Below, piece by piece: positions 19,575 to 30,171 of a stretch of 64,000 bases of DNA. Under the pieces are notes generated by a model. That model searched no databases. It was not told the origin of the DNA and worked only from the letters and a program-made list of their open reading frames with translations. Numbering within the stretch: the stretch's first letter is position 1; each line of letters opens with the position of its first letter. The stretch lies in NCBI RefSeq assembly GCF_019740315.1, contig NZ_JAHXZR010000006.1, positions 62,001-126,000 of the forward strand. The letters run 5' to 3'. A program made the translations under genes and the position numbers. The stretch is from Oceanobacter mangrovi (GTDB taxonomy: Bacteria; Pseudomonadota; Gammaproteobacteria; Pseudomonadales; Oceanobacteraceae).

Positions 19575-20882
19575 TTACATCTGATTGGAATTCGCAGCGC
19601 GAATGACATCTTCGTAAGAGGCTTCAACCACTTCAACGCTGGCAGCAGCCAGAATTTTCTCGATCAACTGCTCTTCCAGAGCCAGTGCTTCGATTTGTGA
19701 TTTTTGCTGAGCATTGTTGGCATAGTATTCACGAACTTGCTCAGGATCCTGATAGGTCTGAGCAATTTCTTCGATCAACTCGGCAACTTTTTCTTCTGAA
19801 GCAGTCATGTCAGCAGATTCAATAGCTGCATTCATCAGCAGACCAACGCGTACGCGCTGCTCAGCCTGGCCCTTGAAGATTTCCGCTGGCAGCTGGGATG
19901 GGTCCATCTGACCGCCGAACTGCTGTACTGCCTGCTGACGCAGACGATCGATTTCCTGATCAACCAGAGCTGCAGGAATGTCCAGCTCGTTGGCTTCAAC
20001 CAGCTTGGCAATCACAGAGTTCTTGGTCAGGGTGCGCAGGGCACGCTTCAGTTCGCGATCCATGTTGGTGCGAATTTCAGCAACAAACTCTTCTTCAGTT
20101 TTGGATTCAACACCGAAAGTCTGGAAGAACTCTTCGTTCAGCTCTGGCTGCTGACCTTTTTCGACCTTGTGCACAGCGATCTTGAATTCAGCTGCCTTAC
20201 CTTTCAGGTCTTCCTTGTGGTAATCCTCAGGGAAGGTTACCTGGATAGACTTTTCGTCGCCCTTGGAGAAGCCAACGATGGCATCTTCAAAGCCTGGAAT
20301 CATGGAACCGGAACCCAGCTGCAGGGTATGACCAGTAGCCTTACCACCTTCGAAAGCAACACCATCAATAAAGCCTTCGAAATCGATAACAACGCGGTCG
20401 CCGCTTTCGGCAGCTGCATCAACTTCTTCCCACTTGGTGTTTTGCTGACGCAGAGTGTCAACCATCTTGGCAACATCAGCATCAGACACAGAAGCAGTTT
20501 GCTGCTCTACAGACAGCTCAGCGAAATCTTTCAGGGCAACTTCTGGATACACTTCAAAAGTAGCCTTGAATTCGAAATCCTTACCATCTTCATCGATGGT
20601 TGGCTCGAAGCTTGGCATGCCAGCCAGTTTGACTTCCTGGTCCTGAACCGCACGGAAGAAAGACTGTTGCATTTGCTGGTACAGGGCTTCGTAACGAGCC
20701 TGCTTGCCAAACATACGCTTGATCACAGCTGGAGGAACCTTGCCCGGACGGAAACCATCGATACGACGGCCTTTAGCCAGCTTTTTCAGCTCGGCACTTA
20801 CTTTTTCTTCTACTTCCGCTGCCGGAACGCCAATCGTCATACAACGCTGCAGACCACTGGTTGTCTCAATGGACACTTGCAT
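19575..20882 (-). CDS. tig: Trigger factor
   Basis: Ribosome-associated folding chaperone and prolyl isomerase. The 435-residue protein has the ribosome-binding tail with the signature GFRPGKVPPAVIKRMFG at about residues 43-60, the FKBP-like domain at about 160-245 (DRVVIDFEGFIDG, LQLGSGSMIPGFEDAIVG) and the C-terminal chaperone helices. It is first in the tig-clpP-clpX-lon-hupB-ppiD order. Confidence 0.98.
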   Translation of the reverse strand: MQVSIETTSGLQRCMTIGVPAAEVEEKVSAELKKLAKGRRIDGFRPGKVPPAVIKRMFGKQARYEALYQQMQQSFFRAVQDQEVKLAGMPSFEPTIDEDGKDFEFKATFEVYPEVALKDFAELSVEQQTASVSDADVAKMVDTLRQQNTKWEEVDAAAESGDRVVIDFEGFIDGVAFEGGKATGHTLQLGSGSMIPGFEDAIVGFSKGDEKSIQVTFPEDYHKEDLKGKAAEFKIAVHKVEKGQQPELNEEFFQTFGVESKTEEEFVAEIRTNMDRELKRALRTLTKNSVIAKLVEANELDIPAALVDQEIDRLRQQAVQQFGGQMDPSQLPAEIFKGQAEQRVRVGLLMNAAIESADMTASEEKVAELIEEIAQTYQDPEQVREYYANNAQQKSQIEALALEEQLIEKILAAASVEVVEASYEDVIRAANSNQM

Positions 20883-20949
20883 AGATGCCTCTCAGATAAC
20901 TTGTTGGAACAATCAGGCGATTTGCCGCCATGAAATAACAAAGCGGCGG

Positions 20950-20978
20950 AGTATAGCGCATGAAAACAAACGAATAAA
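20950..20978 (-). promoter_or_regulatory. Probable tig promoter
   Basis: A TATACT -10 box on the minus strand (20950-20955) lies 68 bases before tig. With a 17-base spacer the -35 would be TTTATT, which is weak. Confidence 0.4.
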
Positions 20979-21315
20979 CGGAAGAAACCCCGCCAAACAA
21001 GACGGATTTACGCTGAATCGACCACTAAACAACCAGAACACGGATTTGAAACAATCTGCAGCCACCGCTCGACAGCAGCACATCAACCAGTCCGATAGGA
21101 ATGACAGACAAGAAAGACAGATGTCAAAACATAGGCTTGCAGCGGGATTGAGATTCGCCGAATGAGCCGTCACAAGGACAAAGCAAACAACAGGGAGCTA
21201 AGTAACCTGCCCTACAGGGAAGCACTGACAAGGCAGCACCAGGTTTCATTGGAAATTGCCAGAAATCTCGTTTCCGGCCCTTCCTGCATCAAAAACTGCA
21301 AGAAGTAAGAAGAAG
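20979..21315. other. Gap between tig promoter and tRNA genes
   Basis: No supported gene. An 86-codon minus-strand frame is Cys-rich, overlaps the tig promoter and has no ribosome binding site, so I do not call it. No terminator for the tRNA transcript was recognised. Confidence 0.5.
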
Positions 21316-21392
21316 TGGGGTGGCCGACGGGGATCGAACCCGCGACAACAGGAATCACAATCCTGGACTCTACCAACTGAGCTACGGCCACC
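21316..21392 (-). tRNA. tRNA-His (GTG)
   Basis: Complete cloverleaf on the minus strand: acceptor GTGGCCG/CGGCCAC, anticodon loop with GTG, T arm GGGTTCGATCC, discriminator C and encoded CCA. The G at -1 that is specific to tRNA-His is present (21392). Third of three tandem tRNA genes. Confidence 0.97.
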
Positions 21393-21423
21393 ACAAAGAT
21401 AATCACTTTCGGACTGCACCTAA

Positions 21424-21500
21424 TGGCGCACCCGGCAGGGCTTGAACCTGCAACCCTCGGCTTAGAAGGCCGATGCTCTATCCTGTTGAGCTACGGGCGC
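21424..21500 (-). tRNA. tRNA-Arg (TCT)
   Basis: Cloverleaf on the minus strand with acceptor GCGCCCG/CGGGTGC, anticodon TCT in the loop between CGGCC and GGCCG-type arms, T loop TTCAAGC and encoded CCA at the 3-prime end. Confidence 0.97.
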
Positions 21501-21527
21501 ATAGGCCACAAAACCTTAGCGATTAAG

Positions 21528-21604
21528 TGGTCGGGGTAGAGAGATTCGAACTCCCGACATCCTGGTCCCAAACCAGGCGCGCTACCAGACTGCGCTATAC
21601 CCCG
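21528..21604 (-). tRNA. tRNA-Pro (TGG)
   Basis: Cloverleaf on the minus strand with acceptor CGGGGTA/TACCCCG, anticodon TGG flanked by CCTGG/CCAGG, T loop TTCGAAT, discriminator A and encoded CCA. First gene of the tRNA transcript. Confidence 0.97.
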
Positions 21605-21650
21605 AGTACTTTTGGACGGGCTTGACTGCCTCCCCTCAAGTGCCGCGCAT

Positions 21651-21677
21651 ATTATAGAGAGCTCCCCTGCCCGTCAA
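21651..21677 (-). promoter_or_regulatory. Promoter of the Pro-Arg-His tRNA operon
   Basis: On the minus strand TTGACG (21672-21677) precedes a perfect TATAAT (21651-21656) with a 15-base spacer. The downstream discriminator is GC-rich (ATGCGCGGC), the pattern associated with stringent control of stable RNA genes. Confidence 0.75.
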
Positions 21678-22049
21678 CACCAATTTTAAAAAAACTTTAA
21701 AAAAACAATAACTTTGGTGATTTTACCCGATATTAGATCAGCTATTAATCAACTCTGTTTAAAAGACAATCAATACTCGCCCAATATGATCTTTTTATAA
21801 CCAGCAGCAATCCCGAACGACACCGCCGAGCAACACTGCCGAGCGATAAAACCAACCCCAATAAAATCAGAATCCGCCAATCCCGGCTGAAAAACTGACG
21901 CCCTGTAAAAAATCCGAAGCCTCTTTCTATATATAAGGAAACCGCCCTCGCCGAAATAAGCCTCCTGACCAGCATGCGGCTTTGTTTTCCTTTATCGACG
22001 TGAGAAAATCCAGCCTCTTCATATTTCCAAGCTACAGGCTCCCAGATAA
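21678..22049. other. Gap between tRNA promoter and folD
   Basis: AT-rich region with A and T tracts near 21690-21710 and a TATATATAAGG string near 21928-21938 that may belong to the folD promoter; no convincing -35 was found. A 115-codon minus frame across 21745-22092 runs into folD and is not credible as a gene. Confidence 0.45.
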
Positions 22050-22904
22050 ATGACTGCACAACTGATTGACGGCAAGGCTCGTGCCGAGGCAATTCGCTCT
22101 TCTATTAAAGCTCGTGTATCCGAGCGTCTGGAGCAAGGACTGCGCGCACCGGGCCTGGCCGTTATCCTGGTTGGGGAAGATGCTGCATCCCAGGTTTACG
22201 TTTCACACAAGCGCCGCGACTGCGAGCAGGTTGGCATTATCAGCAAGGCTTACGACCTGCCCGCCACTACCAGCCAGCAAGAGTTGCTGGACCTGATCGA
22301 CACCCTGAACAAAGATGACGCAGTTGATGGCATCCTGGTACAGCTGCCACTGCCTGCCGGTCTGCGAGCTGACGAGATCCTCGAACGCATCGCTCCAGAC
22401 AAGGATGTTGATGGCTTCCACCCATTCAACATGGGTCGCCTGGCTCAACGCATTCCGCTGCTGCGCCCCTGCACACCATATGGTGTCATTGATCTGCTCG
22501 AAAACGCCGGTATTGAACCCAAAGGCATGCACGCAGTAGTGGTTGGCGCATCCAACATTGTCGGCCGCCCAATGAGTCTGGAGCTGTTGCTGCGTGGCGC
22601 CACGGTAACAACCTGCCACCGCTTCACTGCCGATCTGGAACATCATGTACGCCAGGCCGAGCTACTGGTTGTTGCCGTCGGCAAACCGGGCATCGTCAAT
22701 AGCGAATGGGTAAAAGAAGGTGCCGTTGTTATCGACGTAGGCATCAACCGTACCGCCGATGGCAAACTGGTAGGTGATATTGACTTCACCACAGCTGCTG
22801 CCAAGGCCTCTCACATCACACCAGTCCCCGGTGGTGTTGGCCCAATGACCCGCGCCAAACTGCTGGAAAACACCCTGTTTGCCTGCGAAGAGCTGCACGG
22901 CTAA
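22050..22904 (+). CDS. folD: Bifunctional methylenetetrahydrofolate dehydrogenase/cyclohydrolase
   Basis: Interconverts 5,10-methylene-, methenyl- and 10-formyl-tetrahydrofolate using NADP in the cytoplasm. The 284-residue protein has the conserved [19 protein letters not shown] region with the catalytic Lys, [21 protein letters not shown], the Rossmann motif [11 protein letters not shown] and the C-terminal signature [18 protein letters not shown]. It is convergent with cysS across a shared terminator. Confidence 0.98.
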   Translation: MTAQLIDGKARAEAIRSSIKARVSERLEQGLRAPGLAVILVGEDAASQVYVSHKRRDCEQVGIISKAYDLPATTSQQELLDLIDTLNKDDAVDGILVQLPLPAGLRADEILERIAPDKDVDGFHPFNMGRLAQRIPLLRPCTPYGVIDLLENAGIEPKGMHAVVVGASNIVGRPMSLELLLRGATVTTCHRFTADLEHHVRQAELLVVAVGKPGIVNSEWVKEGAVVIDVGINRTADGKLVGDIDFTTAAAKASHITPVPGGVGPMTRAKLLENTLFACEELHG

Positions 22905-22928
22905 GCCAAACCCGTAGCTTTCAGGCAT

Positions 22929-22957
22929 AAAAAAGCCGGTCAAATTGACCGGCTTTT
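22929..22957. terminator. Bidirectional terminator between folD and cysS
   Basis: Perfect inverted repeat AAAAAGCCGGTCAA/TTGACCGGCTTTTT. It serves folD on the plus strand and cysS on the minus strand. Confidence 0.92.
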
Positions 22958-22977
22958 TGTTTTCAGGAGTCAGGCAA

Positions 22978-24348
22978 TTATTGCTTGATCCAGGTCGTTC
23001 CTTCCGGGCCGTCTTTCAGAGTAATACCTTTGGCCGCCAGCTCATCACGCACAGCATCCGCGGTTGCGAAGTCTTTGGCCTTTTTGGCATCAGCACGTTT
23101 CTGGATCATTTCTTCAATCCAGTCAGCCTCGTCACCGGCACCCGCCTGGAAGAAAGCTTTTGGATCAGACTGCAAACAACCCAACACACCACCCAGATAA
23201 CGCAACTGACCCGCCAGCGCGGCCTGCTCGTCACCACTGGCCTTGTTGAGCTCACGCGCCAGCTCGAACAGTGCTGCAATCGCTTCCGGAGTATTAAAGT
23301 CATCGTCCATGGCGTCATGGAATTTCTTCGAAAACTCGTTATCCAGATCCGCAACCTCACCAACCACCACGCCATCGAGCGCGTTATAGAAACGCTCCAG
23401 CCGAACCTGCGCCTCCTTGAGACTGTCTTCGCTGTAGTTGATCGCACTGCGATACTGGGACGACAGCAACAGGAAGCGCACCACTTCAGCCGGATACTTG
23501 TCGAGAATTTCACGAATGGTGAAGAAATTGCCCAGTGACTTGGACATTTTTTCGCCATCAACACGAACTGCCCCAGCATGCATCCAGGTGTTCACGAACT
23601 TTTTGCCATTGGCCGCTTCGGACTGGGCAATCTCATTCTCATGGTGCGGGAATTTCAGGTCCGGGCCGCCGCCATGAATATCGAAGGTATCGCCCAGGCA
23701 GCACTTCGACATGGCGGAACATTCAATGTGCCAGCCAGGACGACCGATACCCCAGGGTGATTCCCAATGCGGCTCTTCCGGCTTGGCGGCCTTCCACAGC
23801 ACAAAATCCAGCGGATCCTGCTTGTGGACTTCAACATCGACACGGGCACCGGCTTCCAGCTCATCCAGCACCTTGCCGGACAGCTGGCCGTAGCCTTCAA
23901 ATTTGCGAACGGAATAATACACATCGCCATTATCAGCAGCGTAGGCGAAACCCTTTTCGATCAGGGTTTCAACCAGAGCAATAATGTCGCCGATATGCGC
24001 AGTGGCTTTCGGTTCGGAATCCGGCGCTTCAATACCCAGCAGTTCGGAGTCCTTGTGCATCTCGGCGATAAAACGCTCGGTCAGGACATTAAATGCCTCA
24101 CCGTTTTCATTGGCACGCTTGATGATCTTGTCATCGATGTCGGTGATATTGCGGATGTAATTGACGTCATAACCGCTGTGACGCAGGTAACGTGCGATCA
24201 CGTCAAACGCCACCATCACCCGGGCGTGACCCAGGTGACAGAAGTCATACACAGTCATACCACAAACGTACATGCCAACCTTGCCAGCAACCAGGGGTTT
24301 GAATTCTTCTTTCTGACGCGTCAGCGTATTAAAAATCTGTAATGCCAT
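22978..24348 (-). CDS. cysS: Cysteinyl-tRNA synthetase
   Basis: Class I synthetase (456 residues). It has the HIGH-type motif CHLGHAR after the zinc ligand in [11 protein letters not shown], the second zinc site region WHIECSAMS and [11 protein letters not shown], and the KMSKS motif EKMSKSLGN. The start at 24348 ([13 protein letters not shown]) is the family start; a longer frame to 24384 overlaps glnS. It follows glnS by 7 bases. Confidence 0.97.
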   Translation of the reverse strand: MALQIFNTLTRQKEEFKPLVAGKVGMYVCGMTVYDFCHLGHARVMVAFDVIARYLRHSGYDVNYIRNITDIDDKIIKRANENGEAFNVLTERFIAEMHKDSELLGIEAPDSEPKATAHIGDIIALVETLIEKGFAYAADNGDVYYSVRKFEGYGQLSGKVLDELEAGARVDVEVHKQDPLDFVLWKAAKPEEPHWESPWGIGRPGWHIECSAMSKCCLGDTFDIHGGGPDLKFPHHENEIAQSEAANGKKFVNTWMHAGAVRVDGEKMSKSLGNFFTIREILDKYPAEVVRFLLLSSQYRSAINYSEDSLKEAQVRLERFYNALDGVVVGEVADLDNEFSKKFHDAMDDDFNTPEAIAALFELARELNKASGDEQAALAGQLRYLGGVLGCLQSDPKAFFQAGAGDEADWIEEMIQKRADAKKAKDFATADAVRDELAAKGITLKDGPEGTTWIKQ

Positions 24349-24355
24349 CTGTCTG

Positions 24356-26026
24356 TCAGCCTTTCGCCAATTCCTTGTCTTCACGCAATCCTATGGTCAG
24401 ATTGAACACAGGTGCGTCTGCAGTGTGGTCGTAGCGATCTGCCACGTAATAGCCTTCACGCTCAAACTGGAAGCTGCTTTCCGGAGTAACCTGGGCCAGC
24501 GCTGGCTCAACCCAGCCTTTTGCAACCACCAGAGAATCCGGATTCACATGCACCAGATAGTCGTCTTCGCTCTTGTCTGGTGTTGGATGATTGAACAGAC
24601 GCTGATACAAGCGCAGTTCCGCCTCCACAGAATGGGTCGCAGACACCCAGTGCACCACGCCTTTTGGCTTGATGCCATCTTCCGGATCCACGCCCAGGGT
24701 ATTTTCAATCAGCACAGCACGAATCTCGGTGACGTCGCCCTGCTCGTTCTTGTCAAAGCCGGTTGCTTCCAGCACATAACTGTGACGCAGACGAATACGA
24801 TTACCTGGCGTGAACTTCTTCTTGAACTTCTTGCTGTACTCTTCCTTGAAATCTTCACGATCAATGTAGAGTTCGCGGGTAAATGGCATCTCGCGAGAGC
24901 CCAACTCCAGCTCATGATGGTAAGGCGCAGCCAGCTGCTCCAGATGATCTTGCGGCAGGTTTTCAATCACCACTTTGACCGGATTGATCACACACATGGC
25001 ACGCGGTGCGTTTTTGTTCAGGTCATCACGAACCGCGTGCTCCAGCATGGCAATGTCTACCAGGCCATCACTGCGGGTCACACCAATCATTTCGCAGAAG
25101 TTGCGGATCGAGCTCGGGGTAAAACCACGACGACGCATACCGGAAATGGTTGGCATGCGCGGATCACTCCAGCCAGTCACCACGGCGTTATCCACCAGGC
25201 CTTTCAGCTTGCGCTTGGAGGTCACGGTGTAATCCATGTTCAGGCGGCCGAATTCGTACTGCTTTGGCTCACACGGCACAGGCAGATTGGCGATAAACCA
25301 TTCGTACAGCGGACGGTGATCTTCAAATTCCAGCGTACAGATGGAATGGGTTACGCCTTCGATGGCATCTGATTGACCATGAGTAAAGTCATAGGTCGGG
25401 TAGATGCACCACTTGTCACCGGTCTGGTGGTGATGGGCCTTGCGGATACGATAGATAATCGGGTCGCGCAGGTTCATGTTGCTGGAAGCCATGTCGATTT
25501 TGGCGCGCAACACGCAGGCACCTTCGTCGAACTCGCCAGCACGCATTTTTTCGAACAGCTCCAGGTTTTCTTCTACCGAGCGGTCACGGTACGGGCTGTT
25601 CTGACCGGCTTCGGTCAGGGTGCCGCGATACTGACGCGCCTGCTCCGGGCTCAGATCACAGACATAGGCATTGCCCTGCTCAATCAAATGCACCGCCCAC
25701 TGGAACAGCTGGTCGAAATAATCAGAGGCGTAATGCACCTCGCCTTCCCAGTTAAAGCCCAGCCATTGCACGTCATCCTTGATGGCGTCGATAAATTCCT
25801 GGTTTTCCTTTTCTGGGTTGGTGTCGTCAAAACGCAGGTTACAACCGCCACCAAATTGCTGGGCCACACCAAAGTTCAGACAAATAGACTTTGCATGACC
25901 AACATGCAGATAGCCGTTTGGCTCTGGTGGGAAACGGGTAATAACCCGCTCGACCTTACCATTGGACAGGTCTTCTTCAATAATTTTGGCAACGAAATTA
26001 TTACCGCGCGCTGGTACGTCTGACAT
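24356..26026 (-). CDS. glnS: Glutaminyl-tRNA synthetase
   Basis: Class I synthetase that charges tRNA-Gln directly. The 556-residue protein has the HIGH motif [15 protein letters not shown], the GlnS-specific [14 protein letters not shown], and the KMSKS equivalent VTSKRKL, followed by the anticodon-binding beta-barrels. I chose the ATG at 26026, with AGGG upstream; a GTG two codons earlier is the alternative. It is divergent from ppiB. Confidence 0.97.
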   Translation of the reverse strand: MSDVPARGNNFVAKIIEEDLSNGKVERVITRFPPEPNGYLHVGHAKSICLNFGVAQQFGGGCNLRFDDTNPEKENQEFIDAIKDDVQWLGFNWEGEVHYASDYFDQLFQWAVHLIEQGNAYVCDLSPEQARQYRGTLTEAGQNSPYRDRSVEENLELFEKMRAGEFDEGACVLRAKIDMASSNMNLRDPIIYRIRKAHHHQTGDKWCIYPTYDFTHGQSDAIEGVTHSICTLEFEDHRPLYEWFIANLPVPCEPKQYEFGRLNMDYTVTSKRKLKGLVDNAVVTGWSDPRMPTISGMRRRGFTPSSIRNFCEMIGVTRSDGLVDIAMLEHAVRDDLNKNAPRAMCVINPVKVVIENLPQDHLEQLAAPYHHELELGSREMPFTRELYIDREDFKEEYSKKFKKKFTPGNRIRLRHSYVLEATGFDKNEQGDVTEIRAVLIENTLGVDPEDGIKPKGVVHWVSATHSVEAELRLYQRLFNHPTPDKSEDDYLVHVNPDSLVVAKGWVEPALAQVTPESSFQFEREGYYVADRYDHTADAPVFNLTIGLREDKELAKG

Positions 26027-26221
26027 AAACACCCTGACAACGAATTGCTGGATCGACTGATTAATAAGCTACGATCATCTGACCGGCTGGCAGATAACCA
26101 CCGCCAACACTGTAAGCCCGTAAAAAAGCCGGTATTATAACCGCCCTCGGGTTCCAGTGTTACCTGAATTCCATAACCCGCCAGCACTTGTTTGGCTGGC
26201 ACAGCTACGGACGATATCAAT

Positions 26222-26716
26222 ATGATTCTGTTAAAAACCAACTTCGGCGACATCAAGATCGAACTGAACCACGAAAAAGCGCCAAAAACCGCAGCCAACT
26301 TCGAAAGCTACGTTAAAGATGGTTTTTATGATGGCCTGATCTTCCACCGCGTCATCGACGGTTTCATGATCCAGGGTGGTGGTTTTACACCAGACATGGG
26401 TGAAAAGCCGGAAGGCAAGGCACCAATCGACAACGAAGCAGACAACGGTCTGGCCAACAACACCGGCACCATCGCCATGGCTCGCACCATGGACCCGCAC
26501 TCAGCCAGCTCCCAGTTCTTCATTAACGTATCTGACAACAGCTTCCTCAACCACACCGCCAAGAACATGCAAGGCTGGGGTTACTGCGTATTCGGCGAAG
26601 TTGTTGAAGGCATGGACGTGGTAAACCGCATCAAAGCCGTTAAAACAACCAGCAAGATGGGCCACCAGGACGTTCCTGCCGAAGACGTCATCATCGAGAA
26701 AGCGGAAATCATCTGA
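26222..26716 (+). CDS. ppiB: Peptidyl-prolyl cis-trans isomerase B (cyclophilin)
   Basis: Cytoplasmic cyclophilin of 164 residues, identical in length to E. coli PpiB. Signature [15 protein letters not shown] with the catalytic Arg, then [12 protein letters not shown] and [13 protein letters not shown] start at ATG 26222 ([16 protein letters not shown]); an in-frame TTG ten codons upstream is not needed. A TATAAT-like string at 26134-26139 lies in the glnS-ppiB divergent region. lpxH begins 2 bases after the stop. Confidence 0.97.
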   Translation: MILLKTNFGDIKIELNHEKAPKTAANFESYVKDGFYDGLIFHRVIDGFMIQGGGFTPDMGEKPEGKAPIDNEADNGLANNTGTIAMARTMDPHSASSQFFINVSDNSFLNHTAKNMQGWGYCVFGEVVEGMDVVNRIKAVKTTSKMGHQDVPAEDVIIEKAEII

Positions 26717-26718
26717 TC

Positions 26719-27447
26719 ATGGCTGTTTATTTCATCTCTGACCTCCATCTGTCACCGGAGCTCAGCAGCCTGACGGCTGGTTTTGTGCGCTATCTGGATA
26801 GCCTCGAAGACGCCGACAGCCTGTACATTCTGGGCGATTTTTTTGAAGCCTGGATTGGAGATGATGCCGTCACTCCCCTCAGCAGCGAAGTCGAACAGGC
26901 GTTAAAGCGCCTCTCGGAGCGCCAGTGCAGCATTTACCTGATGCACGGCAATCGTGATTTTCTGATCGGGAGTGACTTCTGCCAGCGGGCTGGCTGCCAG
27001 TTGATAAACGAAGGAAGCGTGATTGAACTGGGTGATCAGGCCGTCGTCCTGTTGCATGGCGACAGCCTCTGCACCGACGACACCGCCTATCAACAAGTGC
27101 GGCAGATGCTGCGCAACCCGGCCTGGCAACAGCAATTCCTTGCCAAAACCATTGCCGAACGCATCGAATTTGCCCGCCAGGCCCGCCAGCAAAGCCAGCA
27201 ACACGGTCAAATGACCAGCGACGAAATCATGGACGTGAATCCGGATGCCGTAAACCAGGCGCTCGACAGCGCCGGTGTTGAGCTGATGATTCACGGCCAT
27301 ACCCACCGCCCGGCCTGCCATCAATGGCAAGCCGACCAGCAATCCCGCCAACGCTGGGTGCTGGGCGACTGGTCTGAAACCAAAGGCTGGGATATTCGCT
27401 GGACAGCAGCAAATGGACTTGAATTGCGGGAGTTTTCCTTGAGCTAA
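26719..27447 (+). CDS. lpxH: UDP-2,3-diacylglucosamine pyrophosphatase LpxH
   Basis: Peripheral membrane metallophosphoesterase that makes lipid X in lipid A synthesis. The 242-residue protein shows the calcineurin-like motifs in order: SDLHL, GDFFEAWIGDD, HGNRDFLIG, LHGDSLCTDD and HGHTHRP. It is co-transcribed with ppiB and ends 4 bases from the convergent murB stop. Confidence 0.97.
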   Translation: MAVYFISDLHLSPELSSLTAGFVRYLDSLEDADSLYILGDFFEAWIGDDAVTPLSSEVEQALKRLSERQCSIYLMHGNRDFLIGSDFCQRAGCQLINEGSVIELGDQAVVLLHGDSLCTDDTAYQQVRQMLRNPAWQQQFLAKTIAERIEFARQARQQSQQHGQMTSDEIMDVNPDAVNQALDSAGVELMIHGHTHRPACHQWQADQQSRQRWVLGDWSETKGWDIRWTAANGLELREFSLS

Positions 27448-27451
27448 CCCG

Positions 27452-28486
27452 TTAGCTGCGGGAGTAACTTCCAAACAGCTGGGGCTCCGGCTCCAGCATC
27501 ACAGCAAATTGCTGCCTTACCGAATCCTGCACCGCCGCCGCCAGCTTCCAGACATCCGCCAAACTGGCAGAACCATCAGAAACCATCACCAGCGCCTGCT
27601 GGCAATGCATCGCCACCGGCCCCAGCCATTTACCTTTCCAGCCTGCCTGATCAATCAACCAGCCCGCTGCCAGCTTGCAGTGTTCTGGATCTGCCAATGG
27701 ATAAACCGGCATGGTGGGATATTGCTGTTGCAGCTGGTTGGCCAGCGCAGCAGGCACGACCGGGTTCTTGAAAAATGACCCAACGTTTGGCGTTTTATCG
27801 GGATCGGGTAATTTGCTGGCGCGAATTTCTACGACCCGCTCGACCAACGCCGCTGGTGTCAGTTGACCGCTGCGCAGACCGTCTTCCAGTTCTTTTAATG
27901 GCCCATAGGACAGCTCGGGGGCAAATTGACGCTCCAGCCGAAACACCACCCGGTAGATAATGGCATCACCGGCCAGCTCACGCTTGAAGATTGAATCCCG
28001 GTAACCAAAGCGGCATTCGCTGGCATTCAGTCGCCGCAACTGTCCGGTTGAGGGCTGGAAAAATTCCACCGACTCAATCAGCTCACCGACTTCAACACCG
28101 TAAGCGCCAATATTCTGCACCGGCGCAGCGCCAACCGTGCCCGGGATCAGCGCCAGGTTTTCCAGCCCAAATCCATATTCCCGACTGGCAACAACCCAGT
28201 CATGCCAACAAACACCCGCATCTACTGCAACATACGCATGCTGTTCAGTAGAACGCTGCAGCCGCACATTGGTCATGGCTGATTGCACAATCAGCGCCTC
28301 AACATGCTCTGGACACAGTACATTACTGCCCCTGCCCAGCGGCAGCATTGGCAAGTTCGAAGCCTCGGAAGCACGCCAAAGTTCCAATAGCTCGGCGACG
28401 CTGCTGAAACGCCCAAACTGACTGGCAGTACACTGCAGACAAAAGGTATTGAGCCGCGACAGGTCGGCATTGGATTCAATCAGCAC
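27452..28486 (-). CDS. murB: UDP-N-acetylenolpyruvoylglucosamine reductase MurB
   Basis: NADPH-dependent FAD enzyme of peptidoglycan precursor synthesis. The 344-residue type I protein has LPLGRGSNVL, the FAD site GLENLALIPGTVGAAPVQN followed by IGAYGVEVGE, the Tyr loop (FGYRDSIFK) and the catalytic Ser region VGSFFKNPVV. The start is a GTG at 28486 with GGAG upstream and a short overlap with the ptp stop. It is the last gene of the exbB operon. Confidence 0.96.
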   Translation of the reverse strand: MLIESNADLSRLNTFCLQCTASQFGRFSSVAELLELWRASEASNLPMLPLGRGSNVLCPEHVEALIVQSAMTNVRLQRSTEQHAYVAVDAGVCWHDWVVASREYGFGLENLALIPGTVGAAPVQNIGAYGVEVGELIESVEFFQPSTGQLRRLNASECRFGYRDSIFKRELAGDAIIYRVVFRLERQFAPELSYGPLKELEDGLRSGQLTPAALVERVVEIRASKLPDPDKTPNVGSFFKNPVVPAALANQLQQQYPTMPVYPLADPEHCKLAAGWLIDQAGWKGKWLGPVAMHCQQALVMVSDGSASLADVWKLAAAVQDSVRQQFAVMLEPEPQLFGSYSRS

Positions 28487-28974
28487 GGCGACTCCAGACG
28501 CTGGCGAACATCTGCCAGCAAGCCACGAGAGGCCGCTTCGACCAGATCCAGCACTTCGGCAAAGCCATCCGCACCACCATAATAGGGGTCCGGAACTTCG
28601 CGCACAGGCTGTTGGCTGGCGTATTCAAGAAACAACTGGATAGATGCCGAATCTACTTTCGATTTCTTCTGTAACTTTTTGATTTCAGAAAGATTATTAC
28701 CATCCATAGCCAATACGTAATCAAATTCAGCCAGATCTTCTGAAACCAGCTGACGAGCCCGCAAATGAGCTAACTGGTAGCCGCGCCTGGCCGCTTCCGC
28801 CGTTGAACGGCGATCCGGTGCCTCACCAACATGCCAGCCACCGGTCCCACAGGAATCAACCCGCACCCGATCGGCCAGGCCGGCATCGTCAATCATCTGC
28901 TGAAATACACCATGCGCTGTTGGTGAACGGCAAATATTGCCCAGACACACAAACAGCACACTCACATCCGCCAC
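28480..28974 (-). CDS. Low molecular weight protein-tyrosine phosphatase
   Basis: The 164-residue protein has the P-loop CLGNICRSPTA (C-X5-R-S) at its N-terminus and the general acid Asp in VPDPYYGG. Such enzymes often act on bacterial tyrosine kinases of exopolysaccharide export; none is in the window. The start is a GTG at 28974 two bases after the ycaR stop. In Pseudomonas kdsB lies between ycaR and this gene; it is absent here. Confidence 0.94.
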   Translation of the reverse strand: MADVSVLFVCLGNICRSPTAHGVFQQMIDDAGLADRVRVDSCGTGGWHVGEAPDRRSTAEAARRGYQLAHLRARQLVSEDLAEFDYVLAMDGNNLSEIKKLQKKSKVDSASIQLFLEYASQQPVREVPDPYYGGADGFAEVLDLVEAASRGLLADVRQRLESPC

Positions 28975-28976
28975 GC

Positions 28977-29192
28977 TCAGGAATCCGAACCTGCGGTTGA
29001 TGAATCCGCCAGATCCAGCTTTTCTTCTGCCGACATCTTGCGGGCTTCATTTTCCAGCATCACAGGTACGCCATCACGAACCGGAAACGCCAGACCGTCA
29101 AACGTACACAGCAGCTCAGCAGCCTGGGCATCATATTTGAGTTTGCCCTTGCAGACTGGGCACACCAACATCGCCAGCAATTGCTTATCCAT
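28977..29192 (-). CDS. ycaR: Trm112/YcaR family zinc-ribbon-like protein
   Basis: Small protein of 71 residues with the typical opening [16 protein letters not shown] and the core [19 protein letters not shown]. Role in bacteria is unsettled; the gene is a standing neighbour of lpxK. Only the first CxxC pair and a later single Cys are present. It overlaps lpxK by 8 bases. Confidence 0.93.
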   Translation of the reverse strand: MDKQLLAMLVCPVCKGKLKYDAQAAELLCTFDGLAFPVRDGVPVMLENEARKMSAEEKLDLADSSTAGSDS

Positions 29193-30171
29193 TTCTTTTC
29201 TCCCCCCAGGTGAGCAACAATTTATCCAGAGTGTGACGCGCCGATTTGGTCAATACCGCCCCAACCGGTAAATACCAGCTGTTGGCAGCGGCAAAGGCAC
29301 GACATTTCACCCAGTCTTTTTCTGTCATAACCACCGGCAGACCATCACCAAAATCGAGGTCTTCCGGTTTGAATTCATGATGGTCATTGAACGGGTGCTC
29401 GATCAATTCCATCCCCAGCTGCCGCAAGGTCGTAAAAAAGCGTGCCGGGTGGCCAATACCTGCCACTGCATGTACCTTCTTGCCTTCCAGCGCCAACAAG
29501 TCTGCCTGCTCATTGGTATCACCACGACGCAGGCTCAACGGTTCCAGTACAAAGTCTTCGCCATTTACCAATACCGCGTCCACCGTCTGCAGGCGGGCCC
29601 TGGGCTCACGCAATGGTCCAACCGGTAACGTCCAGCCGTTACCAAAACGCCGTTCGCCATCGACCACAACCAGTTCAGCAACACGCGGCATGGCATAGTG
29701 CTGCAACCCGTCGTCGCTGAAAATAATATCAACCTTGCCTTGCAGATATTCAACCGCTCGACGACGTTGCGGGTCTACCACCACGGTGCAGCCGGTGCGA
29801 TTGGCCAGCAAGCGCGGCTCATCACCACACAGCGACACATCGGTATCAGCTGTCACTTCCAGTGGATACTGTTCAGACTTGCCGCCATAACCACGACTGA
29901 CCACACCAACCCGCATATTGAGCTGCATCGCACGCTCAACCAGCCAGGTGATCAGCGGGGTTTTCCCGGTACCGCCAACATTGATATTACCAACCACCAC
30001 AACCGGCACAGACACAGCTTTTGGAGGGAACACGGCGTAATAAATACGCCGCAGCACTGCAACCACCACAAACAACCAGTTCAGCGGCAGCAACCAGAGG
30101 TTGTACAGCGCAGGGCGATACCAGTTGCGCTCAATCAGCGCAGCAAGGCCGCGGCGGGATTCAGAACTCAT
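29185..30171 (-). CDS. lpxK: Tetraacyldisaccharide 4-prime-kinase LpxK
   Basis: Inner-membrane kinase that phosphorylates the lipid A disaccharide. The 328-residue protein has a hydrophobic N-terminal helix ([19 protein letters not shown]), the P-loop [13 protein letters not shown] and the motif [11 protein letters not shown]. Its ATG overlaps the msbA stop, so the two are translationally coupled. Confidence 0.97.
   Translation of the reverse strand: MSSESRRGLAALIERNWYRPALYNLWLLPLNWLFVVVAVLRRIYYAVFPPKAVSVPVVVVGNINVGGTGKTPLITWLVERAMQLNMRVGVVSRGYGGKSEQYPLEVTADTDVSLCGDEPRLLANRTGCTVVVDPQRRRAVEYLQGKVDIIFSDDGLQHYAMPRVAELVVVDGERRFGNGWTLPVGPLREPRARLQTVDAVLVNGEDFVLEPLSLRRGDTNEQADLLALEGKKVHAVAGIGHPARFFTTLRQLGMELIEHPFNDHHEFKPEDLDFGDGLPVVMTEKDWVKCRAFAAANSWYLPVGAVLTKSARHTLDKLLLTWGEKRNG

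Noticed and set aside
20169-20933. 254-codon plus-strand frame
   Set aside because: Antisense to tig.
20913-21173. 86-codon minus-strand frame near the tig promoter
   Set aside because: Cys-rich, no ribosome binding site, overlaps the tig -10 box.
21745-22092. 115-codon minus-strand frame
   Set aside because: Overlaps the folD start, no family resemblance or ribosome binding site.
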